In this document: positions 33,791-45,845 of the stretch, piece after piece
How positions within the stretch are numbered: position 1 is the stretch's first letter
How the letters are laid out: every line of letters starts with the position of its first letter
NCBI GenBank assembly: GCA_027485675.1
Contig: JAIXQP010000016.1
Location: 1-64,000, forward strand
Length of the DNA stretch: 64,000 bases
Direction: 5' to 3'
Source of the DNA: Terriglobales bacterium
GTDB taxonomy: Bacteria; Acidobacteriota; Terriglobia; Bryobacterales; Bryobacteraceae
The notes under the pieces: model-generated
Seen by the model: the letters and a program-made list of their open reading frames with translations, nothing else
Database searches by the model: none
What the model was told of the DNA's origin: nothing
Position numbers and translations under genes: made by a program

Positions 33791-34435
33791 ATGAAACACC
33801 TCACTTTGTTCTTCGCGTTGAGCACTCTGGTGCTCGCCCAACCCCGGCGCGGCGGCCCCGCGATGGCGATGCTCGATGCCGACCACGACGGCGTAATTAC
33901 GGCCGCGGAGTGGCGGAATGCGCCAGCCGCTTTGGCCAAACTGGACCAGAACGGCGACGGCAAGGTGACGCCGGAGGAGCTGCGTCCCCCGGGCCCGCCT
34001 CCCGGTGGCGGTGGCCCCGGCGGCGAGGACATGGTCGCCCGGATCATGTCGTTTGACAAGAACAGCGACGGGAAGCTGAGCGCGGCCGAATTGCCCGAGC
34101 GGATGCAGGGCATGATGGAGCGAGCGGATAAGAACAACGACGGCTTTTTGACGAAGGAGGAATTGACGGCCGCCGCGCCGCCGCCTCCGCCGCAGGGCGA
34201 GGGGCGCCGCGAGGGCCGGGGCGGCGGTGGTGGTGGTCCGCGGGGCGGGATGATGCGGATGGACCCGATCCTGTCGGCGGTGGACGCTGACCAGGACGGC
34301 ACGCTGTCGGCCGCGGAGATCCAAGGCTCGGCGGCGGCGATCGCCAAGCTGGATAAAGACAGCGACGGCAAGTTGACGCGGGAAGAGGTCCGGCCGGAGT
34401 TTGGGGGACGGGGCAAGCGGGGACCGCGCCCGTGA
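33791..34435 (+). CDS. Secreted six-EF-hand protein
   Basis: 214 aa with a signal peptide (MKHLTLFFALSTLVLA). Six EF-hand calcium loops are visible: DADHDGVITAAE, DQNGDGKVTPEE, DKNSDGKLSAAE, DKNNDGFLTKEE, DADQDGTLSAAE and DKDSDGKLTREE, with Pro/Gly-rich spacers. Each keeps the Asp at position 1 and the Glu at 12. It probably binds Ca2+ outside the cytoplasm. The stop is overlapped by the GTG of the ApbE-DUF2271 gene (GTGA at 34432-34435), so the two are coupled. No signal for attachment is seen. Confidence 0.9.
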   Translation: MKHLTLFFALSTLVLAQPRRGGPAMAMLDADHDGVITAAEWRNAPAALAKLDQNGDGKVTPEELRPPGPPPGGGGPGGEDMVARIMSFDKNSDGKLSAAELPERMQGMMERADKNNDGFLTKEELTAAAPPPPPQGEGRREGRGGGGGGPRGGMMRMDPILSAVDADQDGTLSAAEIQGSAAAIAKLDKDSDGKLTREEVRPEFGGRGKRGPRP

Positions 34436-35835
34436 CCCGGCGGCAGTTGCTGCTAGCCAGCCTGGGCGGACACCGGGAGACGGTGTTCGCCTTTGGCCAC
34501 GAGAACGTATTGGGCACCTCGCTCGACCTGCAGTTCGCCGCCGACTCGGAGGCGGACGCCGAGGTGGCCGAGGCGATGGCGCTGGCTGAGATTGACCGGC
34601 TGCGCGCGGTGCTGAGCACGTGGGACCCCGCATCGGAAGCCAGCCGCTGGCTGAAATCACGAAACGAAGCCACCGTGGTCTCCGAAGATCTGGCAGCGGT
34701 GCTGCGGGCTTACGATACCTGGCGCGAGCGGACGAGTGGCGCGGTAGATCCGGCCGTGGGCGCCGCGATGGCCCTTTGGGAGGGCGCCGCACAGGAACCG
34801 GACGCGGCACAGCGAGCGGCAGCGGTGGCGGCGATGGGCCAGCGCCATTGGGAACTCGACGGGCGCGTGGCGACGCGCCGGGGTTCGACGCCGCAGGTGT
34901 TTGCGAGCCTGGCTAAGGGCTACGTGCTGGAGCGGGCGGCGGAGGCCGCGATGGCCGGGCCGGTGCGGGGCGCGTTGATCAACCTCGGCGGGGACCTGGT
35001 GGTGCGGGGCGAGATGCGGCCGCGCATCAGCGTCCGCAGCGCCGACGAGGGTACGGCGGCGCAGGTGACCATGGCCGAGGGAGCGATGGCGACGAGCGGC
35101 GACTACCGGCGCGGCTACGAGATCGGCGGCCGGCGGTACTCGCATCTGCTGGACCCGCGGACGGCGGCGCCGGCAACGGGCGTGCGCAGTGCGACGGTGA
35201 TGGCGGGGGATGCCGTGACGGCCGGGGCGCTGGCGACGGCGCTGGCCGTGGTGGATCCGGCCGAGGGGCAGCGGCTGGGCGACAGCGTGGCAGGGGCGGA
35301 GTATCTGCTGCTGGCGGCCAACGGACGGCCGATTTTAAGCCGGGGCTGGGGCGCGCTGGCGCAGACGCCGCCGGCGGGCGGGATGGAACTGGCGGTGGAG
35401 TTCGAGATTGCCCGGGTGGAGGGGCAGCGCTACCGGCGGCCTTACGTGGCGGTGTGGATAGAAGACAAAGACAAGTTTCCGTTACACCCCTTGGCGTTCT
35501 GGGTGGAGAAGTCCCGCTGGTGGCCGGACTTGAAATCGTGGTATCGGGGAGACCGGATGCGGGCGATGGCGGAAGCGACCGAGATTGCGGCGACGGTGGC
35601 GAGCGCGACCCGGGCGCCGGGCAAATATACCGTGAAGTGGGACGGCAAGGACAGCCACGGCAAGATGGTGAAGCCGGGGCGCTACGCCGTCTGCATTGAA
35701 GCCGCGCGGGAGCACGGCACCTATCAACTGATTCGTCACGAAATGGAGTTCAACGGCACGGCGCAGAGCGTGCCGCTCAAAGGCAATGTCGAAATCGCTT
35801 CAGCCCACTTGGAATACCGAAAAGCTGCACGTTGA
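34432..35835 (+). CDS. ApbE (FAD:protein FMN transferase) fused to a DUF2271 domain
   Basis: 467 aa with a GTG start and a short twin-arginine-like leader. Residues about 15-300 match ApbE, which links FMN covalently to Thr/Ser of target proteins: STWDPASEASRWL, the SGAVDPAVGAAM stretch, FASLAKGYVLERA, INLGGDLVVRG and SGDYRRGYEIGGRRYSHLLDPRT. Residues about 318-467 form a DUF2271 domain (YVAVWIEDKDKFPLHPLAFWVEKSRWW, YTVKWDGKDSHGKMVKPG, YAVCIEAARE). ApbE and DUF2271 are usually separate genes; here they are one chain. The last 50 bp overlap the PepSY gene, which suggests coupling. Confidence 0.85.
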   Translation: MTRRQLLLASLGGHRETVFAFGHENVLGTSLDLQFAADSEADAEVAEAMALAEIDRLRAVLSTWDPASEASRWLKSRNEATVVSEDLAAVLRAYDTWRERTSGAVDPAVGAAMALWEGAAQEPDAAQRAAAVAAMGQRHWELDGRVATRRGSTPQVFASLAKGYVLERAAEAAMAGPVRGALINLGGDLVVRGEMRPRISVRSADEGTAAQVTMAEGAMATSGDYRRGYEIGGRRYSHLLDPRTAAPATGVRSATVMAGDAVTAGALATALAVVDPAEGQRLGDSVAGAEYLLLAANGRPILSRGWGALAQTPPAGGMELAVEFEIARVEGQRYRRPYVAVWIEDKDKFPLHPLAFWVEKSRWWPDLKSWYRGDRMRAMAEATEIAATVASATRAPGKYTVKWDGKDSHGKMVKPGRYAVCIEAAREHGTYQLIRHEMEFNGTAQSVPLKGNVEIASAHLEYRKAAR

Positions 35836-36427
35836 GGTACGGCCCGGCGCCTGGAAACGACGCACGGCGACGGCGGCGCGATGGCTGCATATCTACGGCT
35901 CCATGGTGAGCCTGTCGCTGCTGCTGTTCTTCTCGGTGACGGGGCTGACACTGAACCACGCCGACTGGTTTGCGGCGCAGCAGCGGACGGCGCAGTTTCA
36001 AGGGCAGGTGCCGCTGGCATGGATGCAGGGCGATCTGGCGAAGCTTGAGATCGTGGAGCATTTGCGGCAGAGCCATGGCATCAAGACCGGGATGAGCGAG
36101 TTCCGCGCCGAAGAGGGGCAGGTCTCGGTGTCGTTCAAAGGGCCGGGTTACACGGCGGACGTGGTGATGGACCGGGCCACGGGACGCTACGACGTGACCG
36201 AGACGCGGATGGGCCTGGCGGCGGTGCTGAACGACCTGCACAAGGGCCGGGACACGGGCCCGGCGTGGAGTCTGCTGCTGGACGTTTCGGCCGGGCTGAT
36301 GGTGCTGGTTTCCTTCACGGGCCTGGTGCTGCTGTGGTACCTGCAGCGGAAGCGCGTGGCGGGGCTGCTGAGCCTGGCGGGCGGGACGCTGGCTTGTTAC
36401 CTGGTCTATGCGATCTGGGTGCCTTAG
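35786..36427 (+). CDS. PepSY-associated TM helix protein
   Basis: 213 aa. A first helix (LHIYGSMVSLSLLLFFSVTGLTL) with the typical LHIYGS/LNHADWF surroundings, a periplasmic PepSY-like segment (residues 70-150: LRQSHGIKTGM, VSVSFKGPGYTADVVMD) and two C-terminal helices (LLLDVSAGLMVLVSFTGLVLLWYLQ; GLLSLAGGTLACYLVYAIWV). Such proteins accompany ApbE, DUF2271 and FMN-binding proteins in extracytoplasmic electron transfer and iron reduction. It overlaps the ApbE gene by 50 bp. Confidence 0.85.
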   Translation: MSKSLQPTWNTEKLHVEVRPGAWKRRTATAARWLHIYGSMVSLSLLLFFSVTGLTLNHADWFAAQQRTAQFQGQVPLAWMQGDLAKLEIVEHLRQSHGIKTGMSEFRAEEGQVSVSFKGPGYTADVVMDRATGRYDVTETRMGLAAVLNDLHKGRDTGPAWSLLLDVSAGLMVLVSFTGLVLLWYLQRKRVAGLLSLAGGTLACYLVYAIWVP

Positions 36428-39358
36428 CTACTTGTTGAGCACTTCGTCGAGGTTCAGAAGCTGATTAGCGAGCACGGTGAGCGCGGCGCCTTCGGCCGGG
36501 GCCACCTTCGCATCGGCGGGCGCTTCGCCGTTAGCAAGGAGCTTCCTGGCGTCGGCGAGATTCGAGTCGTAGTAGCGGAGATAGTCCTGATAGGCCTTCC
36601 GCGCGATCTGCCGTTCGGGTTCGGCGAGGGGCCGGCGGAGGACGGCGGCGGCGAGGAAGTCGGCGCGGGGATCAAACTCGGCGCCGGCGTGATAGGCGCG
36701 CTGGGCGAGCACGCGAGCGGCTTCGACGAACTGAGTATCGTTCATCGTCACGAGCGCCTGGAGCGGCGTATTGGTGCGTTCGCGGCGCACGGTGCAGGCT
36801 TCGCGCGTGGGCGCGTTGAAGATATCGAGGCTGGCCGGCGGGGCGCTGCGTTTCCAGAACCAGTAGACGGAGCGGCGGTAGAGCTTGTCGCCGGAGTCGG
36901 GCTTGTAGAAGCGCGTGTTGGAGCCGTTCATGGCGACGGTCTCCCAGACGCCGGCGGGCTGATACGGTTTCACGCTGGGGCCGCCGATTTGGGCCGAGAG
37001 CAGGCCGCTGGCGGCGAGGGCGTAGTCGCGGACCATTTCGCCATCCATGCGGAAGCGGGGGCCGCGGCTGAGCAGGCGGTTCTCCGGATCCTTGGCGAGT
37101 TTTTCCGGGGTGGTGAGGGCGGCCTGCCGGTACGTGGCCGAGAGCATCACCTGCTTATAGAAGCGCTTGAGGTCCCAGCCGTTATCGCGGAAGTCGAGGG
37201 CGAGCCAATCGAGGAGCTCCGGATTGACGGGGGGCTGGCCCTGGCTGCCGAAGTCCTCGGCGGTGCGGACGAGGCCATCGCCGAACAGCTCCTGCCACAT
37301 GCGATTGACAGCGACACGGGCGACGATGGGGTTCTCCTTACTCATGAGCCATTGGGCAAGGCCGAGGCGGTTGCGGGGCAGGCCGGCTGGCATGGGAGGA
37401 AGGGCGCTGGGGGTATTGGCGTCGACGCGGTCGCGCTTCTGGTCGTAGGCGCCACGATAGAGGACATGGGCGAAGGGCATCTGGCCCGCACGTTCCTGCA
37501 TGACGTGGGTGACGGCGCCACGGCGGGCGATGGCCTTGGCTTCAAGCTGCAGCTTGGCCTGTTCGGTGGCGAGCTTCTGAAAGGCGGAGTCGCGATGGAA
37601 GAGATAGTAAGTGCGCAGGGCCTCGCGATCTTCGCCCTTGCGGATGGTGACCCAGTCGGCGAGGAGGCGGGCTTCGGTTTCGCTGACAACGCGCTTGAGG
37701 ATGCGGAAGTCGGCGATCTCGCCGCCGGGTAGGGACTTGCCGAGCGTGAGCGGGACGGCCGAGTCGATGCGGCCGGGGAGTTCGACGTTCTGGTTGCCGC
37801 CGCCTTGGGTGGGGATGGCGCGGCCATTGAGATAGAGGCTGAGGCCGGACTGATGGCGGGAGCCGTCGTAGGTGGCGACCAGATGGTTCCAGGTGCCGTG
37901 CACGAGCTGGTTCAGGTGGCCGGCGCGGATTTCGATATTGCGGCCGTCGTCGCCGATCAAGCGGAAGGCGGGGACGCGGCTGCCGACGTCGATCATCCAG
38001 CCGCGGCCTTTATCGGCGGTGTCCTGTTGCGAGGCGATGACGTAGCCCTGTTCGGCCTTGGGGAAAAAGAAGGCCACGGAGATGGTGAAGGGCTGGTCGG
38101 CGAGGAGCTTGGGGGCGGTGGGGATGGGCTGGCCGTCGGTAGCGATCGAGAGCGGCGCGGGGAGGGCGTAGAGCTGATCCTTCGCCGGCAGGGGGGTCGC
38201 CGCGATGGCTTTGTTCGACGAACGAAGCCACTTTTCAAAGCGGGGGTCGACGGCGGCGCGGCGGCGGGTGAGTTCGGCGGAGAGCTCGGCGCGGCGGGCG
38301 GAGACCTGGTCCCAGCGGGCGCGGTCTTCGGCGCGGGGGACGACGAGGATGGGGGGAGTGTCGGGGATGTTATCGTCCATCACGTTCTGCGTGGTGTTGC
38401 GGAAGAAGGCGCCGAGGGAGTAGAAATCCTTCTGGGTGATGGGGTCGAATTTGTGATCGTGGCAGGCGGCGCAGCCGACGGTCATGCCGAGCCAGACGGC
38501 TCCGACGGTGTCGGCGCGATCCTTGGCGTAGACTTCGGCGTACTCGTCTTCAATGAGGCCGGCTTCGTTGGTGGTGGGGTTGCAGCGCTGGAAACCGGTG
38601 GCGATCCGCTGCTCGAGGGTCGGGTTGGGCAGGAGGTCGCCGGCGAGTTGTTCGGTGGTGAACCTGTCGAAGCTGAGATTCCGATTGAAGGCTTGGATGA
38701 CCCAGTCGCGATAGGGCCACATTTCGCGGTAGTTGTCGACGTGGATGCCGTGGGTGTCGGCGTAGCGGGCGGCGTCGAGCCAGTAGCGGGCACGGTGTTC
38801 GCCATAGCGGGGCGAGGCGAGGAGGCGGTCGAGGAGTTTTTCGTAGGCCTGGGCGGAGGGGTCGTTGAGGAAGGCTTCGAGGTCGGCGGGTTCGGGCGGG
38901 AGGCCCGTCAGGTCGAGGGCGGCGCGGCGGGCGAGGGTGCGTTTATCGGCTTCGGGCGCGGGGGTAAGGCCGAGGGGGCGGAGCTTCGCTTGGACGAGTT
39001 CGTCGATGCTGTTGGCGGCGGGGCGGACGGGGGCTTCGTAGGCCCAGTGGGCGGTCCAGGGGGCGCCGGCTTCGATCCAGGTTTTGAGAGTCGCCACCTG
39101 TTCGGGGGTGAGCGTCTTGTGGGACTGGGGCGGGGGCATGACGCGCTGGGGGCGCGTGTCGGTGATGCGGGCGAGGATGGCGCTGCGTTTCGAGTGCACG
39201 GCTTCTTTCTGATCGAGCCGGAGGCCCGCCATGCGGGTGCCGGCGTCGGGGCCGTGGCACTGAAAGCAGTTGTCCGAAAGGATGGGCCGGACTTGGCGCT
39301 GGAAGTCGACGGCCGGAAGGACGGAGACGGTGGCGCAAACGAGGAGCAGCGTACGCAT
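36428..39358 (-). CDS. PSD1 cytochrome / DUF1549 / LamG / DUF1553 protein
   Basis: 976 aa, planctomycete-type. Signal peptide (MRTLLLVCATVSVLPA), then a PSD1 cytochrome domain with the single haem motif CFQCH near 33, DUF1549 (about 115-330), a LamG-like insert in the middle (about 420-580: VAFFFPKAEQGYVIASQQD, LSLYLNGRAIP) and DUF1553 (about 640-940: TPLQALVTMNDTQFVEAARVLAQRA). The family is abundant in Planctomycetes and Acidobacteria and is thought to work in polysaccharide or sulphated-glycan degradation, but its reaction is not known. Alone on its strand, no paired DUF1501 gene follows. Confidence 0.9.
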   Translation of the reverse strand: MRTLLLVCATVSVLPAVDFQRQVRPILSDNCFQCHGPDAGTRMAGLRLDQKEAVHSKRSAILARITDTRPQRVMPPPQSHKTLTPEQVATLKTWIEAGAPWTAHWAYEAPVRPAANSIDELVQAKLRPLGLTPAPEADKRTLARRAALDLTGLPPEPADLEAFLNDPSAQAYEKLLDRLLASPRYGEHRARYWLDAARYADTHGIHVDNYREMWPYRDWVIQAFNRNLSFDRFTTEQLAGDLLPNPTLEQRIATGFQRCNPTTNEAGLIEDEYAEVYAKDRADTVGAVWLGMTVGCAACHDHKFDPITQKDFYSLGAFFRNTTQNVMDDNIPDTPPILVVPRAEDRARWDQVSARRAELSAELTRRRAAVDPRFEKWLRSSNKAIAATPLPAKDQLYALPAPLSIATDGQPIPTAPKLLADQPFTISVAFFFPKAEQGYVIASQQDTADKGRGWMIDVGSRVPAFRLIGDDGRNIEIRAGHLNQLVHGTWNHLVATYDGSRHQSGLSLYLNGRAIPTQGGGNQNVELPGRIDSAVPLTLGKSLPGGEIADFRILKRVVSETEARLLADWVTIRKGEDREALRTYYLFHRDSAFQKLATEQAKLQLEAKAIARRGAVTHVMQERAGQMPFAHVLYRGAYDQKRDRVDANTPSALPPMPAGLPRNRLGLAQWLMSKENPIVARVAVNRMWQELFGDGLVRTAEDFGSQGQPPVNPELLDWLALDFRDNGWDLKRFYKQVMLSATYRQAALTTPEKLAKDPENRLLSRGPRFRMDGEMVRDYALAASGLLSAQIGGPSVKPYQPAGVWETVAMNGSNTRFYKPDSGDKLYRRSVYWFWKRSAPPASLDIFNAPTREACTVRRERTNTPLQALVTMNDTQFVEAARVLAQRAYHAGAEFDPRADFLAAAVLRRPLAEPERQIARKAYQDYLRYYDSNLADARKLLANGEAPADAKVAPAEGAALTVLANQLLNLDEVLNK

Positions 39359-39468
39359 ACGCCTCTAGTTTATGCCCGTTGGTTGCCGTTGCGGTGCGGC
39401 GCCATCACTTTGGAGCCACCTCGTCCAGGTTGGCGAGGCGATTGCAGAGGAATAGGCAGAGGCTAACA

Positions 39469-39552
39469 ATGAAATATCTATTCGCGTATCTGCTTGGTGT
39501 CCCCGGCGTTCTGATACTTGGGTGGTTCGTGCTGAACCAGACCGGGTGCTAG
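39469..39552 (+). CDS. 27-residue membrane microprotein
   Basis: MKYLFAYLLGVPGVLILGWF, then VLNQTGC and a TAG. It is one hydrophobic helix with SD AGAGG six bases upstream, in a 239-bp gap between two minus-strand genes. Small proteins with an LLGVPG stretch followed by a hydrophobic helix occur in many phyla, from memory. A chance ORF cannot be ruled out, but the SD, the strong helix and the position favour a real gene. Confidence 0.5.
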   Translation: MKYLFAYLLGVPGVLILGWFVLNQTGC

Positions 39553-39597
39553 ATGCGATGGCTGGCGCCGGATTCCTGGCGCCAGTCCCCAGGCCGG

Positions 39598-42768
<3,171 letters not shown>

Positions 42769-42769
42769 C

Positions 42770-43963
42770 TTAGTTTTCCCTTACCTTAAGGCCCTTGGTC
42801 ATGCGATCGTTCGCCGGGCTCACGAGGCGGTCTCCAGCGGAGAGGCCTTCGAGGACTTCGATGCGGTCGTTATCCAGGCGGCGTCCTGTTTTTACGATGC
42901 GATCTTCGAGAGCGCCGTTCTTGACGACAAACGCCCGCTCCGTACCGGCGAAGCCGAGAACGGCCTCGCGGGGAACGGCGATGCCTTGAGCGTTCGGGTT
43001 GAGGGTGATGGTGCCCTGCACGAACGAGCCGGGGCGGAGGACGCCGTCAGTGTTCGGGATTTCGCCTTCGATGACGAGCGACCGCCCCTGCGCCTCAATG
43101 GCGGGGCTTAAGCGAACGACGCGGCCGGTGCGGACGACGGGCGCGGCCTCGAGACGCACTTCGATCATCTGGCCGCGCTCAACGCGGGCGGCCAGCCGTT
43201 CGGGAACTTCAAGCCGCACGCGCAGCGGATTCTGGCGGACCAGCGTCAAGATTGGAGCGTTGACACTCAGATACTCGCCGGGCGAAGCGGGGCGGCGGGT
43301 GACGGCGCCCGAGAACGGAGCGCGGATGGTGCAATCGTCAAGCTGCTGGCGGGCGAGGGCAAGATTGGCCCGGCGCTCGCTGAGTTGCGAACGGAGCTGC
43401 ATGACGTCGGCGACGACGGCGGCATAGTGGGCTTCGACGCCATCGCGGCGGACTTGCGCCTTTTCAAACTCGATGCGGGAGACGACGCCTTCCTTCTGCA
43501 GCTTGGCCGTGGTTTCAAAGATGAAGCGCGCCTCTTTCAGGGCGGCGGCGGCCTCGCGGACAGTGGCCGTGCGGGCGGGATCAAACTCTTCATCGGGGCG
43601 GTTGGAGAGCGCGAGGCGGGCCCGGATCTGGTCGACGGCGGCTTCACTCTGGCGGACGCGGAACTCGTACTCGGTTTTCTCCAACTCCGCGACGATGTCG
43701 CCGGCCTTCAGCACGCTGCCGAGATCCGCATAGAGCTTTTGGACGCGGCCGGGAACCTTAGCGGAAATAGTGGTTTGCTCCTCGGCGAACAGTTCGCCAT
43801 TCGCGCTGATGACTTCGGGCAACGTGGTGGGAGCGACAGCCAGGGTCTTGACGGACAGAGGCGCCGGTTCCGTTTTTGCCGTGGCGGGCCCCCCCTGCCC
43901 ATAGGGGCCGGAGCAACTGGTCAACAGGAGGCCGAAGGCCAGAAAGATACCGGAAAATCGCAT
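42770..43963 (-). CDS. RND periplasmic adaptor lipoprotein
   Basis: 397 aa. Lipobox LLTSC near residue 17. The membrane fusion layout is complete: biotinyl-lipoyl half-motifs (ANGELFAEEQTTISAKVPGRVQKLYADLGSVLKAGDIVAELE and CTIRAPFSGAVTRRPASPGEYLS), a helical hairpin (about 100-200) and a beta-barrel (about 230-310). It links the permease to an outer membrane channel. The ATG of the permease lies 1 bp after its stop region. Upstream is a divergent intergenic region with a PEP-CTERM gene. Confidence 0.9.
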   Translation of the reverse strand: MRFSGIFLAFGLLLTSCSGPYGQGGPATAKTEPAPLSVKTLAVAPTTLPEVISANGELFAEEQTTISAKVPGRVQKLYADLGSVLKAGDIVAELEKTEYEFRVRQSEAAVDQIRARLALSNRPDEEFDPARTATVREAAAALKEARFIFETTAKLQKEGVVSRIEFEKAQVRRDGVEAHYAAVVADVMQLRSQLSERRANLALARQQLDDCTIRAPFSGAVTRRPASPGEYLSVNAPILTLVRQNPLRVRLEVPERLAARVERGQMIEVRLEAAPVVRTGRVVRLSPAIEAQGRSLVIEGEIPNTDGVLRPGSFVQGTITLNPNAQGIAVPREAVLGFAGTERAFVVKNGALEDRIVKTGRRLDNDRIEVLEGLSAGDRLVSPANDRMTKGLKVREN

Positions 43964-44041
43964 GAAAATATGAAACTACATTCTTCCACAAACCAGGATC
44001 TATCAAGCAGGGCGTCCGTGGATGGGCGATGGGTTACCCTT

Positions 44042-44059
44042 CCCCCCGCCGATGGGGGG
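44042..44059. promoter_or_regulatory. Perfect C6/G6 hairpin in the 197-bp gap before the PEP-CTERM gene
   Basis: CCCCCC (44042-44047), loop GCCGAT, GGGGGG (44054-44059). The gap of 197 bp (43964-44160) separates the divergent RND adaptor and PEP-CTERM genes and must hold both promoters. I looked for a sigma-54 pattern (TGGCAC/TTGCA) and a c-di-GMP riboswitch core and found neither. Confidence 0.4.
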
Positions 44060-44160
44060 ATAAGGTTCTGGAACTATGCCTATTCCCTCAGGCTATCCTC
44101 CTCGGGTTTCGAGAGCGGTTCCCAATAGGAATCCTTTCGGCCGGGCGGCACCATGGATGC

Positions 44161-44823
44161 ATGAAGACTTCAGCAATCGCAACGAACATTCTGATGGCTC
44201 TAGCTATGATCAGCTTCCCGGCGTCGGCCTCGACGTTGTCGGTGACCGGAGTCGATCCCAGCTTTGGGCAAGTGGTGGATTTATCGGCGAACGGTCAAAG
44301 CAAGTTGACCTTTGCCGGCATTATTTTCGCGGAATACCAGGGCACGCCGGTGGCGACGTTCTGCGTGGACCTGTACACGGCCATTGGCATTGAAACCTTC
44401 GGGGTTGTCGCCAACAGCGTGGATCAGGTGGTGAACGGACGGCGGGCCGCGTGGCTGATCCAGAACTTTTTGCCGACGATTTTGAACGCCGACGAGGCGG
44501 CCGGGTTGCAGGTGGCGATCTGGGATGTGGTGCATGACTCGGGAAACGGGTTGAGCACCGGGAGCCTGCAGGCCGGGGCGACGCCTCAGCCGGTGGTGAT
44601 TCTCGCCGAGCAGTACATTTTGGCCAGTGCTGGCCAGGGCGTAACCACGGGCAGCATCTTCACCCACGTGGACGGGCCGCTAGCCAAGCAGCAACTGATG
44701 ACGAGCGCCACGTTCACGCCGAGCGCCTTCGGGGTAGCCATTCCGGAGCCGGCCACCTATGCGGTGATGGGCGCTGGATTGTTGCTGATCGGCGCGGTGC
44801 GGCGCCGGCGGAACGGGAAGTAG
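44161..44823 (+). CDS. PEP-CTERM sorting domain protein
   Basis: 220 aa with a signal peptide (MKTSAIATNILMALAMISFPASA). The body (residues 25-190) is a beta-rich secreted domain with one Cys (VATFCVDLYTAIG), resembling the CHU/PEP-CTERM 'thioester-less' adhesin-like domains; function unknown. The C-terminus is the PEP-CTERM signal: VAIPEPATYAVMGAGLLLIGAVRRRRNGK, with the PEP motif, a helix and a basic tail, cut by an exosortase and linked to exopolysaccharide. No exosortase is in the window. ATG at 44161 begins the signal peptide, so the upstream frame is not used. Confidence 0.85.
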   Translation: MKTSAIATNILMALAMISFPASASTLSVTGVDPSFGQVVDLSANGQSKLTFAGIIFAEYQGTPVATFCVDLYTAIGIETFGVVANSVDQVVNGRRAAWLIQNFLPTILNADEAAGLQVAIWDVVHDSGNGLSTGSLQAGATPQPVVILAEQYILASAGQGVTTGSIFTHVDGPLAKQQLMTSATFTPSAFGVAIPEPATYAVMGAGLLLIGAVRRRRNGK

Positions 44824-44846
44824 GCGGCGGGCAGTATACTGCCTGA

Positions 44847-45842
44847 ATGGCCGCTCACTCCCAAGCAAGTGTTGGTGAGTTAATCGAACTCCGGGAGCTC
44901 GCTCCGGGTTCGTTACACAATCTCCTGATCGAGGAGATCGCCGTCTGGCGACGGGATCTGCGTTGGGACTTCGATTCCTCCGCGGCGCTGGTCCGGCAGT
45001 TCGCCGATGAGCAAACCCTAGGTGGCCATGCATTGATCTTGGGCCGCGAAGTTCTCGGCTACGCATACACCGTAGCCGAGAACGAGAAGGGGTTGGTGGG
45101 GGATCTGTTCGTTCGCGAGCAGTATCGTACCGTCGAAATGGAGAATCGTCTGCTCGCGGCTTGCGTCGATTCGCTAGCCAAGATGCGGGCGATTCGCCGC
45201 ATTGAGGCGCAGATTTTGCTGCTGCACTCGCCGCGCCGCATGCCAGCGGCCTATCACGATCTGCTGCAAGTCCACGAGCGGCAGTTCATGAATTGCGAGT
45301 TGCAGCCTTGGCCGGGCTGGCCGCGGCGCGTGGAAGCGGGCCGGTTGGACATCGATGTCTGGCACGAACGGTACCACGATGAAGCGGCGCGTCTGCTGGC
45401 CGACTCCTACGACGGCCACGTGGATAGCCAGATCAACGACCAGTACCGGAGCATCGGCGGCGCCCGGCGATTCCTGACGAACATCGTAGAATACCCGGGT
45501 TGCGGCAGCTTTGATGCGAACGCGTCGTTGCTGGCCTGGAGCCAGGATACCGGGCGCCTGGTGGGGATGTGTCTGGCGAGCCGGGTGGCGAAGGATGCGG
45601 GCCACTTGACGCAGGTCTGTGTGAGCCAGGCGATGCGCGGACGCGGGGTGGGCTACACGTTGATGGTGGAATCGATGCGGGCGATGCACGCCGCCGGTTG
45701 TTCCCACTGCAGCCTGACCGTGACGAGCGCCAACCGGAAGGCGATTCAGCTGTACGAGCGGATGGGCTTCGTCACGCGGCGGAACTTCGCGGCGATGGTT
45801 TGGGACGGCATCCGGCCGCCGCGGCGGGGCTTCTTTTTTTAG
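44847..45842 (+). CDS. Tandem GNAT acetyltransferase
   Basis: 331 aa with two GNAT folds. The first (about 10-125) is degenerate (ELAPGSLHNLLIEEIAVWRRDLRWDFDSSAALVRQF; GYAYTVAENEKGLVGDLFV). The second (about 155-320) has the acetyl-CoA-binding loop QAMRGRGVGYTLM and the C-terminal helix NRKAIQLYERMGF. A cytoplasmic N-acetyltransferase acting on a small molecule or protein N-terminus is likely; the substrate is unknown. It starts 23 bp after the PEP-CTERM gene. Confidence 0.8.
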   Translation: MAAHSQASVGELIELRELAPGSLHNLLIEEIAVWRRDLRWDFDSSAALVRQFADEQTLGGHALILGREVLGYAYTVAENEKGLVGDLFVREQYRTVEMENRLLAACVDSLAKMRAIRRIEAQILLLHSPRRMPAAYHDLLQVHERQFMNCELQPWPGWPRRVEAGRLDIDVWHERYHDEAARLLADSYDGHVDSQINDQYRSIGGARRFLTNIVEYPGCGSFDANASLLAWSQDTGRLVGMCLASRVAKDAGHLTQVCVSQAMRGRGVGYTLMVESMRAMHAAGCSHCSLTVTSANRKAIQLYERMGFVTRRNFAAMVWDGIRPPRRGFFF

Positions 45843-45845
45843 CCC

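Noticed and set aside
37805..39466. 553-codon open frame on the + strand
   Set aside because: Complement of the DUF1549 gene with low-complexity composition.
43964..44160. Possible c-di-GMP riboswitch or sigma-54 site upstream of the PEP-CTERM gene
   Set aside because: Neither a GEMM core nor a TGGCAC/TTGCA pair was found.
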